DNA from: Lolium rigidum
Taxonomy: Eukaryota; Streptophyta; Magnoliopsida; Poales; Poaceae
Assembly (NCBI RefSeq): GCF_022539505.1
Contig: NC_061508.1
Span: 63,621,754 to 63,685,753, forward strand
DNA: 64,000 nt
Direction of reading: 5' to 3'
Shown here: piece after piece, positions 11,676-23,700 of the stretch
How positions within the stretch are numbered: the stretch's first letter is position 1
How the letters are laid out: each line of letters opens with the position of its first letter
Made by a program: the position numbers and the translations under genes
The notes under the pieces: model-generated
The model's database searches: none
Seen by the model: the letters and a program-made list of their open reading frames with translations, nothing else
What the model was told of the DNA's origin: nothing

Positions 11676-13190
11676 TAGTGGGCACCACATTTGGTGCGCC
11701 TTGGAGGATGGTGATAGTGGAGGATGGCCCTTTGGGGACGCCCCATGGGCGACAATGGAAGAAGCAGGGGTCGAGGAGGTACACAAGGTGGTCGCAAAGG
11801 TTTGGCACGATGAAGGTGGCGATGGATGTCCGCTGGTGGAGAATGGATACCGGAGGCTGGGGATATGACGTTCATTGGAACTTCCAGTCACATCCAACTC
11901 CCGCACCCCGGTGTGGCAGCGCCACCCCACACCGGGCTCCCCTTGCCGATCCCCTCGCCCCTCCCATAACCTCCCTCCTAGCTCTGTCGCCGGGCAAAGC
12001 TCGCACGATGTGGCGGCGATGGGGATACTAGTTTTTGCGGCCAGGAGGGGAGGCGGCAGATTATGCTCCCCCTCCTTTAGTTGTGGTGGTGCGTGGCAGT
12101 GGCGACTAGATCGAGGCGATGTGTGGCAGTTGGCTCGTAAGGGCCCCGATCTTGCACCATGTTGCCTCCTGGGTGTGGCAACAAAGGCGACTCTACCTGC
12201 ATCGCCTAGGGAGCTAGGGAACGACTTCGAGCATGGTAGCGACCTCCTCCTCTCCGGAAGTGGACGACCTTGATGGGATTTGGGTGGGGGATCTTGGGAT
12301 CCCACACCGATCTACGGCGGCGAAAGTCCAGTATACTTACCACCATTGATCCGCGAGAATTTTCCTGTAGGTCGGGCGACCGAGTATGGCTGTTGCGTGG
12401 GGGCTCAACCTGAATAAAAGCGGCGGTCCTAGGTTACTCTCGCGCCATGACGAAGACCTGCTTGATGCCTTTCCTCCTTGATCGGGCCGGAGTGTCGAGT
12501 TACAGAAGGCTCCGACGGCGAACTTCCTAGGGTTAGTCATGCATGGAGATTGCTAGATCGGATGAGATTCGGTCATGCACACCCATGTTTTTCCTACCGT
12601 TTGCTTTCAGGGGGAGCGGCGCGAAGCTCTGCTGTGTGTTGCCATCATGTGACATGTGTTTTCGTTGTGTTGTTAAGTCAGAGGCGGATAATGACATGGA
12701 AGCCGAGATCTGAGGACTAATAATGGTGGTTCAAGTCTTTGTGGTGATGAGAAACTTGCTTTGTGGATCGGGATTCATTGCAGTAGCATACAAGTGGGGG
12801 CGTCACACAGGAGAAGTTCAACATCTTACCTTTCAGGGTAAAAATCTATGGTCAGGTCTTAATTGGTTGTGTCTCGCAATGGCGACATTGTTTTCAGAGA
12901 AGAGACTTTTTCAGGATGAAAACCAATGATCTTTGATCAGACGACAATTGCGCTTGTGCACTCTTTCCTTCTTGGAGGCGTTGCTTGTGGAGAACTTGGA
13001 ATTCTAGTGTTGTCTTGGTGGTGTTTGTGTTGCTGCTACAAGGACTAAAACACTTCAGCACGACTTGTCATTTTTAGCTTTTTTTTTGGCTTCTAGTGTT
13101 ATTAGAGTATTGCGTTGTTGGAGAGGCTAGGTCCAATTGTTATCTTCATAATATTAATACATTCCATTTGTTAAAAAATAAACTCCCTTT
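11676..13190 (+). repeat. Unassigned repeat-like region with a LINE-like 3' end
   Basis: The left part is GC-rich with overlapping open frames on both strands but no domain. The right end turns AT-rich and stops with CATAATATTAATACATTCC followed by an A-rich tail near 13170-13190. That kind of end is common for grass non-LTR retroelements. No reverse transcriptase or endonuclease motif was seen, so the assignment is tentative. Confidence 0.3.
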
Positions 13191-14837
13191 TGGAAAATGC
13201 GATTCGTTATGAAAACAAGCGGGCCCAAGATTTTCCTACTACCTATTTTTCTCAAATACAAGTGTCCTGTACTCCTGTACGGCTGAAGCACGCCTGAAAA
13301 CCTGCACATGGGTTAGTGTCTCGGGCAGAACTGAAATCTACTCGATAAGATGTCCAGCGCTGCAGCTCAAAGTCTCCTTTTGGGCAAACCGCACCCAGCC
13401 TACCAGCAAGCTGGGATGACAGCGCTCTGAGCAAAGCTAGTGGTAAACAGGGACGCCAAGGGAAAAATTCGCAGAAACTTGCCATCCTGTATTATTGGCC
13501 GCACAATATGTCCCGTTAAAAGCAACTGGAAGTAGGTAGACTGATAAGCTGATAGTACAGTCATCCTAGCTTTCACATCCGTCATGTACGCGCGCTTTTC
13601 CAGCTCATCTATGGCCATGGATGAGTACGTGCAGACTAGACCAACGTGCAAACTTTGGTGCTGGCCGTCTACTAGACGAGTAGATGACTCGACAACAACA
13701 CGTATGTCCCATTTGTGCCCCTCTTGCTCAGTCATATATACTTTTCCATGGACTACGTTGCGACTTTAGCATGCCCAGCGTCGTGGATTTCCTAGTGAAC
13801 AACTTGTTCCATGGATTATGCAGGTTTATATTCATCTGCAGTGAACAGTCCATGACTGAATGTGCTACTTGGCCGCATGGTTTGGACCCTTCCCACCATA
13901 GAATGTTAGAAGGCTCCAACTAGGAGTACTCAGCTGTAGTTTTATTGCATACGCACCTCATGACGTTATTTTCGTTTAAAGTTTCTACGGAGTATTTTAT
14001 TCCCGCACCTAGAAATTTCTGAAAATGACGGAAGCTGACTATACTATGCTCAAATCCGATAGTTAGGTTGTGACTGATGATGGAACATACACGCCTTTTT
14101 TTTTTTTGGAATGCAGAAAGCATTGGTAAGGCTGAATGCATGGATTCTTAGCCACATTTTGCAGGATATGAATAATCTGAAAGCAATGTGGTTACACACG
14201 TTAAGAGGTCGGCAGACACAGAGATCCACACGAGGATGACAGAAACATATTAAAGAATAGAATAGCTACCAGTTCTTAGCTTATTGGGGTTTTGAGATGG
14301 GGCAAAACTTTTGTCACCGTTTTGAATTTTTCTTCCTCTCAAGTCCCACTCGATTTAGGAAAGTACAACTTGGCATTAACTATAGTACATTGTATTTTAC
14401 ATAAAAGAGTGGCTAGCTGAAATCAAGGTCGGGTTGCACATTTCGCCGAATTAATGTTGCACTTTCCGAATCGGGTCGGTTATGTTCCATCAAGTTTTGG
14501 AGGTACATGTTACATTTTTTTTTTTTTGCATGTTGCAACGCTGCATATGCAAGTGATCGGCTTATAGTCTGAATATACATGTTCTTTTACAGTAGTACTA
14601 ACTAACTAATGCATCTAAGTTTATATAAAGTTGAAACATTCTTTGTTGGATGGAGGGAGTATATGAAAATCTCTGACCCGAGTGCTTGGATGAGTAACTC
14701 GTCTAGGGTTTTGCCGAGCTATAATCTTGTGGAAGCTAGAAACGGAGTTGCTAGAGTCATGAGAATCTCGGGCCAGACGCGTCCAGAGTGGAGCTTGGGA
14801 AGCGTAGTGGCCGTGGCAGGACCCGATCAAGCACTTA
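13191..14837. other. Intergenic DNA without supported genes
   Basis: I see no conserved coding sequence, RNA gene or clear element boundary. There are T-runs near 14097 and 14514, and a GGATGGAGGGAGTATAT segment near 14647 that looks like a Stowaway MITE terminus without a partner. Confidence 0.4.
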
Positions 14838-15871
14838 GGGCATCTCCAGCGGCGCGACGCATTTCGGACGTCCGAAATGTCCGTTTGCGTCGCGCGACGG
14901 ACGCGAGACAGACCGTTTTTGTCCGCGCGTCCGTTTGCACCTTGGGGTGGTTCCAGCGGCGCAACGCATTTCCGCGTTTGCATCAAATATGAAGTTTCGA
15001 AACAACAAAATAAGGAATTCAACAAAGTCATAGTTATTACATTTAAATTTTAAAAAGTCTACATGAAAATAAGATAGTACTCCTCTAGGCATGATCTTCA
15101 TGGCCAGCCATGGTCCATTGATGCTCAATCAGATCCGTCTGCAGCTGTTTGGAGACGGTGTCGTTTGTGACTTCTACATTCATATGTAGATAGTCCGTCC
15201 AAGATGAAGCTCCAGAAACTGGCGCAACCAACTCACCTTGGAAATCCCAGTGGTTCTCATTGCGGCCATCAGGACGCTCGTTCTCAACGATCATGTTGTG
15301 CATGATCACGCAGCATGTCATCACCTCATGCATGGTCTTCGGCGACCATGTTCTTGCCGGGTGACGGACAATTGCCCACCGAGCTTGGAGCACACCAAAT
15401 CCACGCTCCACATCTTTCCTGCAAGCCTCTTGCATCTTGGCAAACCTCCTCGTCTTCTCGGAGTTTGGATTACGGACAGTCTTCACCAATATGGCCAACC
15501 CCGAGTACGATCCTGCTCTCCCACGCGGCGACAACGGTGCCGACGGCGAGTACTGCGGCGCTGCAGCGGACGGCGGCGGCGGGGGTTGGGTGGGGGCGTT
15601 GCACTAGGGAAGCAACGAGGGGGCAAAAAGAAACAAGTCCAAGCGGTCGATTTCGCTCTCGCTGACTTGCGGGACCGGGTAAAAAATGGAGGACGCTCGG
15701 CGCGTCCGCGCAGTGTCCGCGGAGACGCATATTTGGGCAAGGTTTGCGTCTCCGCGGACGGGCCGGTCACTTTGCGTCGCCCCACTGGAGCAGGGCCCAG
15801 AAGCATTTCCAGTCACGGCGGACGAAAACGGTCGCTCAGCGACCATTTACGTCGTGCCGCTGGAGATGCCC
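14838..15871 (-). mobile_element. PIF/Harbinger-like DNA transposon, deletion derivative
   Basis: The ends are near-perfect terminal inverted repeats: GGGCATCTCCAGCGGCGCG at the left, and GGGCATCTCCAGCGGCACG when the right end is read on the minus strand. The element is flanked by the 3-bp duplication TTA at 14835-14837 and 15872-15874, as expected for Harbinger. It keeps only the C-terminal part of a transposase on the minus strand and cannot mobilise itself. Confidence 0.85.
15085..15534 (-). pseudogene. C-terminal fragment of a Harbinger-type transposase
   Basis: The 149-residue minus-strand frame contains RGFGVLQARWAIVRHPAR and MHEVMTCCVIMHNMIVENE, blocks typical of the plant Harbinger nuclease family near its last catalytic acidic residue. 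It lies inside the inverted repeats of the element at 14838-15871. The N-terminal half with the first catalytic aspartates is absent, so it is a remnant. Confidence 0.75.
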
Positions 15872-16158
15872 TTAATACATGTTGCTCCGGCGAGCATAAA
15901 GCCGCTCGTCGGTGACAGAATTGGGGCTGAGATATGCACTGTTGTACATGTAGTACTAGGCTGACACCACTCGAACAGTGATAGGACATAGCTACGTATT
16001 TCACTCTAAAAATATTTGGAGGTTGCTGGCCTGTCAGACACCTGCCCTTGAACATAGCTCAGACCTTTGGGTATGCAAGCGAAAGAGAAAATGTAGGGAA
16101 GATGCTTGCGAGTATGATGTGCCATCACTTATTTTTTATAAACCTTGGTTACAAAATA

Positions 16159-16676
16159 CTCCCTCCGTTCAAATGAATACGTTTTTTTTTTCAAATAAAG
16201 TAAAATTTGATCAAACTTTTAGGAAAACCTATCAACAGTTATGGTATACCATGGATATCATATGAAATATATTTCATGATTTATTTAATGATATTGATTT
16301 TGTATATTATTACATGTTAATAATTTTCTGTAAAAACTTGATCAAACTTTAGATAGTTTGATTTTTTTAAAATAATATAGGCCATATTCGTTGCAATGGA
16401 ATAGTCCACACGTCAATAATTACCCTGCATTCTGAATTTAGTCAAAGTCGAATTCGGTAAACTTTGACCAAACATTCAGTGAAAGGACCTCAATATTCAC
16501 AGTACATAACAAAAATGATTGGAATGATCATAAAGTATATTTTCAGATTACATGTGGTATCCACGGCCGCAAATGCTGATGTGTTTCTCTCTATAATCTG
16601 TCAAACTTTACAAAATTTGACTTTGACCAAATCCAGAAGAATAGTACGAGTACGTGATAATTCTGGACAGAGGGAG
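16159..16676. mobile_element. Stowaway-like (Tc1/Mariner) MITE
   Basis: It begins CTCCCTCCGTTCAAATG and ends GGACAGAGGGAG, with TA on both sides. Internal blocks resembling TTTGACCAAA recur in both orientations. At about 518 bp it is longer than most Stowaway MITEs. No coding capacity is seen. Confidence 0.7.
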
Positions 16677-17779
16677 TATGTAGTAGTGGGAAAGTAGAAT
16701 GGAAGGATTTATCGAACTCCAAAAGCATAGTCACCTGACTGAGTGGCAACATGGCAGAGCGCGCAAGGGCCGAGTTCACGCTCCCCATCCCCTGGAAAAC
16801 CCAGCTGGAGAAGGTTCTCCGCTAGGGAACAAGCGCGACACGGCCTCATCAAATTCCACAAGGCGAACCTGGGTCCACCAGCCTAGTGGCTGCTCCATGG
16901 GGCCCCGCCACCTTACCCAGTGGCACAGCGTGCAGGCAGCGCCCCGGGTGGAGCGAGAGTCATTGACCCCACCCACTCCCGATCCCGTGTCGCGCGTGGG
17001 TCCTCGGTCCGCTCACCGCCGCGTGGGCCCGCGCGGTGCTGGTGCTCCTCGTGCGCGCGCGCGCGCGGGGTTTACGAGGATCTGGGGGACGCTGCCCAAG
17101 TTGCCTCCCTGCTCGCAGCAAGTTGTCCATCGTGAACCGGCTCCACGCGCGCCGCTGCAGTCGCTTTCTTCCCTGCATCTGCATGTCCTCTCGTGCAAGT
17201 TTCCATCTCCGAGCAGTCACGGCCACGTCATGCCCGCTGGATTCACGGCGGCCCCACGCGTCATCGAGACATGGCGCGGTCGTAGAAGCCAGCCGTGCGC
17301 CCGCGCCCGCACCGCACGAGAACTTTCCTTGGTACGAACGAGGAAAAACTTTGTTTATTAATTGCGCAGATTAGTAGATTGCCCACCAATCAGGCCCAAC
17401 GACGATGATTCTTAATCAACAACACCAACATGGAGTTATCAATTATGCTAAGAGCACCCCGGGCCGCAGGCCGCAGCAGAGATCGTCTGAAGGGGAGGAG
17501 AGAGAGCACAGCGCGGCCGGGAGCAAGCAACCGGCAAGTTGCAGCGGAGCGAGCAGCCGGGTAGTAAGTTAATAAACAGGGTTAACTTAATGCGGCTCCA
17601 TCGGGGCGCTCGCAGGCAGGTCAATACCCGCCTCCTCCTCCTAGCAATAGCACTAGCTATTTCGTTTTCGTCTCCTCTGCTCGCATCCGGGCTAGCCAGC
17701 CATGCTGGATCCGCCGCCCCACCACCACCACCACCACAGATAGCGTCGGCGAGCGGCGGCGTCGGCGGCGGGAGGCGGG
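16677..17779 (+). promoter_or_regulatory. Promoter and 5' UTR region of the Raf-like kinase
   Basis: This is the GC-rich upstream region of the kinase at 17780, including a run of alternating CG near 17053-17073. I did not identify a certain TATA box or transcription start. Upstream ATGs occur at 17539 and 17702, so the 5' leader probably affects translation if transcription starts before them. Confidence 0.45.
17702..17743 (+). promoter_or_regulatory. Upstream ORF in the kinase leader (13 codons, His-rich)
   Basis: An ATG at 17702 opens the peptide MLDPPPHHHHHHR, followed by a TAG stop, 36 nt before the kinase ATG at 17780. The six consecutive CAC codons come from a (CCA)n tract. Short upstream ORFs commonly reduce translation of the main frame; that role is inferred here, and transcription of the segment is assumed. 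Confidence 0.45.
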
Positions 17780-20700
17780 ATGAAGAACTTCCTCCGGAAG
17801 CTCCACATCGGCGACTCCGCCGGCGACGGCGCCTCGTCGCCCGCGCCGCCGCCCTCCTCCCGAAAGGGCGGCGGAGGCGGCGGAGGACCAGGGTCCCACC
17901 ACGAGCCCGCGAAGCACGCCTCCGGAATCTCCAGCTGGCTCAGCTCCGTAGCTGGGCGCCCGCCGCCTCTTCCGGCGGCTGCGGCGGCGGCGGTGGAAGC
18001 GGAGGAGGTGGCGCTGGCGTCCTCGCTCGAGGAGCGGCGGGCGGAGGACGAGGAGGCGGCGCTGCGGGACTCGCGGAACGAGGGCAGGCAGCGGGAGATC
18101 GAGAAGCAGGAGAAGCAGGAGGTGGAGCTGGAGGAGTACCACATGCAGCTCGCGCTGGAGATGAGCGCGCGGGAGGACCCCGAGGCGGTGCAGATCGAGG
18201 TGGCCAAGCAGATCAGCCTCGGCTCATGCCCGCTACAGAGCCCCGCGGCAGAGGTCATCGCATTCCGATACTGGGTATATAGCCTGTGCTACCTTCTCCA
18301 TCCGCCCATCTCTTATCGGAGTATTTTGCTTATTTCTCATACCTGGTTCGCATTGCGACTGCCATGGGGCCTCGCTCGTGCTTCCACGACATAACATGTC
18401 GGTTAGGTTGCTCAAGCACATCCATATTCGGTTTGTGGAAACGAGATTTCCTCACACATTTCTATGCTGAAATATGCGTGTACTAGGACATGCTCATGAT
18501 CATACTATTATTTCAATAACTGGTCAATTTATAACCATCAGAGGGACGATAGTAATAGGCGCTAGTGTAGTTATGAAACTTAGCTGTATGTATGGCCTAT
18601 GCTCGTTTCTTTCACTGCTTACTGCTTACTGCGCAATGATGTTTCTGAGGAATATCACATCTGGGTTCGCGGATGACTTGGGTTTGATGGTGACTAGGAC
18701 TCAGTCAACCGAGAAGCTCTTAATTCTCAATTTACACTGTAAGCCCTGGGATCTGCATCCAATTGTAAAAAAGAAGAAGAACATCCTGAGGCAATTGTGG
18801 CAGCTAAGCTCAGTCCACTGAGATAAGGATTCTAATTACACACGGTAGCAAATCCAAATGAAATAATGACTGATGCGTGAACACCTAACCAATAGTCCTG
18901 AAATATCCATGACAGATATTTTCCATAAGTAGAGAGTATAGACTCTTTGGTGAATATTGCCCTGCATGTTTGTGAATCTTACAATTTCCTTACTTGCCTT
19001 ATATGGTAGATTTCTTCGTGCTTCACAGAGTTTCAATGCCCTTAGCTACGATGACAAGATCTTGGATGGGTTCTATGACGTTTGGGCCATTGGGGGAAAG
19101 CCACCAGTGCCAACCATACCCTCCCTGGTGGAACTGCAGGAGCAACCTTTTTCGCATGGAGCTAAAACAGAAGCTGTATTGGTCAACAGAGCGCAAGACT
19201 CTGAGCTGGCGGAACTTGGTCAGAAGGCACTTGTCATAGCTGCGGACTTTCGCGCACAAACTTCACATTATGTTGGCCGTGTTTTGATTCAGAGACTAGC
19301 TATTCTAGTGGCAAACCACATGGGTGGACCAGTTTTTGACCCAGAAAATGTGCTGTTGAAGTACCAGAGTATGAGCAGCTCGCTGAGAGCTAGTATAACA
19401 AGTGCGGTCATGCCTCTTGGCCGGCTCACAATTGGTCTGGCTCGTCACCGTGCCCTGCTCTTTAAGGTCAGTAACTTATCAATCGTGATCAGACATCTAT
19501 CTTTTATTAATTGCGAACTTTAACTGATGGGATCTACAATACGAAATACTAAGGTCCATTTATTTCTCCAATGGAATGCCTGATTTATTGTTCTCACTTA
19601 TAAGTTCAGTACATACATTGACATGAGCTCATTCTCACTTCTGGTTCTGGCAGTAGCTCAAAACCTGGCTATATTCTTACTGTAGGCCTACTAGTCCTTA
19701 TGCTGAATTCCTGACATAATAAGCATAGAGCATAAGCATCAACCATGTAAGAATTGTCCTTTAGTTGTGTATAGTATGTTAACACCCATTACTTGCAAAC
19801 ATGAACGCAGGTGTTGGCCGACAACCTTGTTGTTCCTTGTCGACTAGTTAAAGGAAGGCAGTACACTGGATCAGACGATGGAGCCTTGAACATTGTGAAA
19901 TTGAATGATGGAAGGTACTTATCAATTCTCGACACATTTTTTCTGATACACCACTTTAGAAATGAGAAAAATGAAAGTTCATTTTAATTAATCGTAAGAT
20001 TTATACTTTATATTTTTCAGGGAGTACATTGTCGATCTCATGTCAGATCCCGGTACTCTTATTCCTTCAGACGGTGCAGACTTGGGTAAAGAATTTGAAG
20101 AAAGTTTCTTTGCAGATAATCACCACGGTGACAAAGATGACGACAACACTCAGTTGGGGTCTTCTGTTAGTGAAGCTTCAACTCCTGTGTACGGTTCTTT
20201 TGGAAATGAGTCAAAAGGATCCACACCTACCAATGCTGGGCACTCGGACCCATATGGGGCATTAACTGGCCAGAGTCGTAACCAAGGATCTTTGCAATCA
20301 AGTTCATACGGGGAACTATCAGTTGGCTCACATGCAAGTGAAAGTTTTCCTGTTGCCCATGAATCTAGAAGTACTGACCCTGACCCTACTGGGGCTGTGA
20401 AGAACAGAGAAAAGCCGATTGCAGCAAATAAGTCAAGTTCACCTTCGTCCTCTGCGGTGGGCAGCTCTCCAGCTGTACGGAGGACAAAGGTGAAAGATGT
20501 CTCAGAGTATATGATTAGTGCTGCAAAAGATAACCCCCAGTTAGCTGAGAAAATTCATGCTGTATTACTAGAAAATGGAGTTGTGCCACCTGCTGATTTG
20601 TTTTCAGAAGAATCTAAGGAACAGCCAAAAGACCTAATTGTGTATGACACATCTCTGTTTCAAACAAAAGGTGAAATGATAAAGAGGATGAATGAGCTTG

Positions 20701-23700
20701 AGTCCACATCACATGATGAAAGTGATCATGGTCCTTCGTTGCCACCTCATCCTGTACATGAACGCCAAACAAAGGCTGTTCCTTATCGGATGCCTCTGGA
20801 TCTTAAACCTGTCCAGGGAATGGGTGTTTATCAACCCCCGAATTTCCATGGTAATACTAATCCCTCTTTGCCTCTGTATGAACCATCTGCGCTTGCCCGA
20901 GAATATCCATTCCAACTTATAAAGCAAATGCCTGTTACAGCTGCTGCTGTTGCAACTGCTGCAGTGGTTGCGTCCTCAATGGTTGTTGCTGCAGCTAAAT
21001 CTAACAGTGATATTAGACTAGATGTGCCTGTTGCTGCTGCTGCCACTGCTGCTGCAGTTGTTGCTACATCCGCTGCTGTTAAGCAATACGAATACTTGGA
21101 GCCTGGTTGTCAGGCAAATGGACCAGTCCATAGAGGACATGACTTCTGGAATAAAGATCAGCTGGAAATTGATCATGGGCAAGAAAATTCCCTTGAGCAT
21201 GGAGATGCTTTGGTTGATGTGCCTCACGAAGCTGAAAGGATTTCTGACAAGTCAATTGGCACGGAAAGTGTAAGATCTGATATAGCTATGGATGATGTCT
21301 CAGAGTTCGAGATCCAGTGGGAAGAAATTACTCTGGGAGAACGTGTTGGGCTAGGTATAATATCTCGATCCGTAAATTATTTTTATTTTTTACTCTGCTA
21401 AATTATTCACGAGACATGGTTTTCCCATGAAATGAAGTAAAACATACCCTGAAATAATGTTGTAGTCTTTGAACAATAAAAAAATAATGTTGGATTGTAC
21501 TATTTCTTTTTTTCTACTTTCTCTTTCGTACTTTAAGACATGGCTTTCCCATGAAACAACATAAAGTGGAATGTTGTATTCTAATATGTACTTTTTTCAA
21601 CTAACAGCCTTTTCTTTTGTGCATCAGGATCTTTTGGAGAAGTGTATAGAGGGGAATGGCATGGAACAGTAAGTTTTCATTTAAGTTGGTCAACGTGTTT
21701 CAAAATTATCACCAAGTTGGAATAATGTGTTTACACTTATTGAATTATTGTCTAATGGGGTTAACTGCAATCAAGAAAAAAGTGAGGTTCCTATATCATA
21801 GTAAAGTATTGCTAACTATCAACATGAAGTCTAACTTTTCGACCGTAGAATTTAGCAACGGCGAATCATCTTCTTCACTTCAACACCCAACTCTTCTCAC
21901 ACGTTGCACCTAGACACCTGAGTGTAATTCAGGCACCAAATCATATTCTCTGATAATGTAATCATGGATGCCTCGTGCAGTGATTGTATTTCGGTACATG
22001 CCATTCCGCTGAGACACAGGCTGTTCTCTGGTTTCCTTTCAAGGCCCCCATCAACACTGTGATAACATGGCCAACAAGACTTGGGTGTGCAGCTGGATAT
22101 ATCTACCACATCATGCTTCACTATGATAGTGCCCAGAGTCCAACAATAAATGTCTTTGAACCACTTGGCTTCACGCTCGCCCACCATCGGTGTTACTTTG
22201 AGAACATGGTGCACAAGCTAGCAGCAACGCTATGTGAATCTTCTTTCCGGTTTGTTTTGCTGGCTGTGCCCTTCACCTTTGAAGGCATTGAAAATGCTGA
22301 TTTTTGGTAACCAATCACTGCCCCTGGCCAATATCATTCGGCAAATGTATGATCAGTTGCAGCTCTGGACTTCCAAGACAAGTGAAAGCTACCTCATGTC
22401 TATGCAAGCTTGGGCTATCGTGCTTAAGCACAACTACCTGTTTTTCTTGCTCGGCATGGCCTGTTTTCCTGTCTGCTGTTGCTTTTGTTTCACTTCTGCT
22501 TTTGATCCTCTCTGCTTTGTAGGGGTGTTTGGTTAGGCTTATTTCTGGCTTTTGGCGGTTTATAAGCCACAAAAGCACCTAAATAGGTTCTTTTGATTCT
22601 GGCTTTTGGCTTATAGTATCAGGTAATATCCAGTCAAAAGCCAAAAGTCTTATTTAGGTACTTTTGTGGCTTGTAAGCCAAAATCCAAAAGCCAGAAATA
22701 AGCCAATCCAAACAGCCCGTTTTCAATAGTTGTTTTCAGCGTGCTGATAAGAGTCTGTTCTACCTTTTGCCAAACAATAATCATGGATCAATTAAGATTT
22801 TGCTCTAGTTCCTGTTCCTTAATCAGTTACCATGTTGCCCACTTGAACTGTCAGATGCTTGGGAATTAATTAGTGAAAGTAAAAAAAAATAACATGGCAC
22901 AAAATTAATTGATTTAATTAACATGAATATCCTTCCCGGTTTAACTCTTCTTTTTCTTTGGATCATTAAAATGTTTTTGGCTACCATTTTGGTAATGTTC
23001 CTTTTTGCATCGTACTGATATGTTCCTCTTCTAGGAAGTTGCAGTCAAGAAATTTCTGCAGCAAGATATTTCAAGTGATATTCTGGAAGAATTAAAAGCT
23101 GAGGTATATTAAATTTTCTGCATCTCAAATGTCCAAAGAGTACATAATGGATTTTTTTTTTATAGATTTAGTACTGGTGTGCTACTTTTGTAATGAGAAT
23201 GTACAAATTATTATTGTGTCCGTGAGACGGTCATAAAGATTTAAACCTTCACATTTCTTTCATTTGGCTGATGTTAATTTCTTGTATAGTACATCTGAAA
23301 TACATATGGCTGAGTTGATAAGATCTGATTATACATATGTAGCCTGTGGCAACAGTATCATATTCAATATATCATGTTCATGCTACTGATAATTATTTAA
23401 GACCTGTCCATTGAGCTCCAACCCCAAATACAATTTCCGTTCAATAGAAGCCATATAACTTTCACGATTTTGTTTGAAAATAGGGCTCTCATTGCTCTCA
23501 CTTGTTTTCCTGCTATCTTCTACTTTTATGAGTAAAACAGCAGTAAAACACACATGGAGATATACTAAACTTAACATGTTTTTGACATTCTTTGGTGTAC
23601 AGGTGCGAATAATGAAGAGATTGCGGCATCCCAATGTTGTTCTTTTTATGGGTGCTGTCACTCGTATACCTAACCTTTCTATCTTGACTGAATTTCTTCC

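Noticed and set aside
11649..12305. A 218-codon minus-strand open frame and its plus-strand shadows
   Set aside because: Low-complexity Pro/Ser/Arg composition, no domain, and overlapping frames on both strands. This fits GC-rich noncoding DNA.
13400..13735. A 111-codon minus-strand frame with ordinary composition
   Set aside because: No recognisable family, no flanking exons with matching splice phase, and no promoter evidence.
15238..15915. A 225-codon plus-strand frame
   Set aside because: It is the antisense shadow of the Harbinger transposase fragment and runs through the terminal inverted repeat.
17539..18282. A 247-codon frame overlapping the kinase start
   Set aside because: Out of frame with the conserved kinase exon and Arg/Gly/Ala-rich only because of GC content. 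It could matter only as an overlapping upstream ORF.
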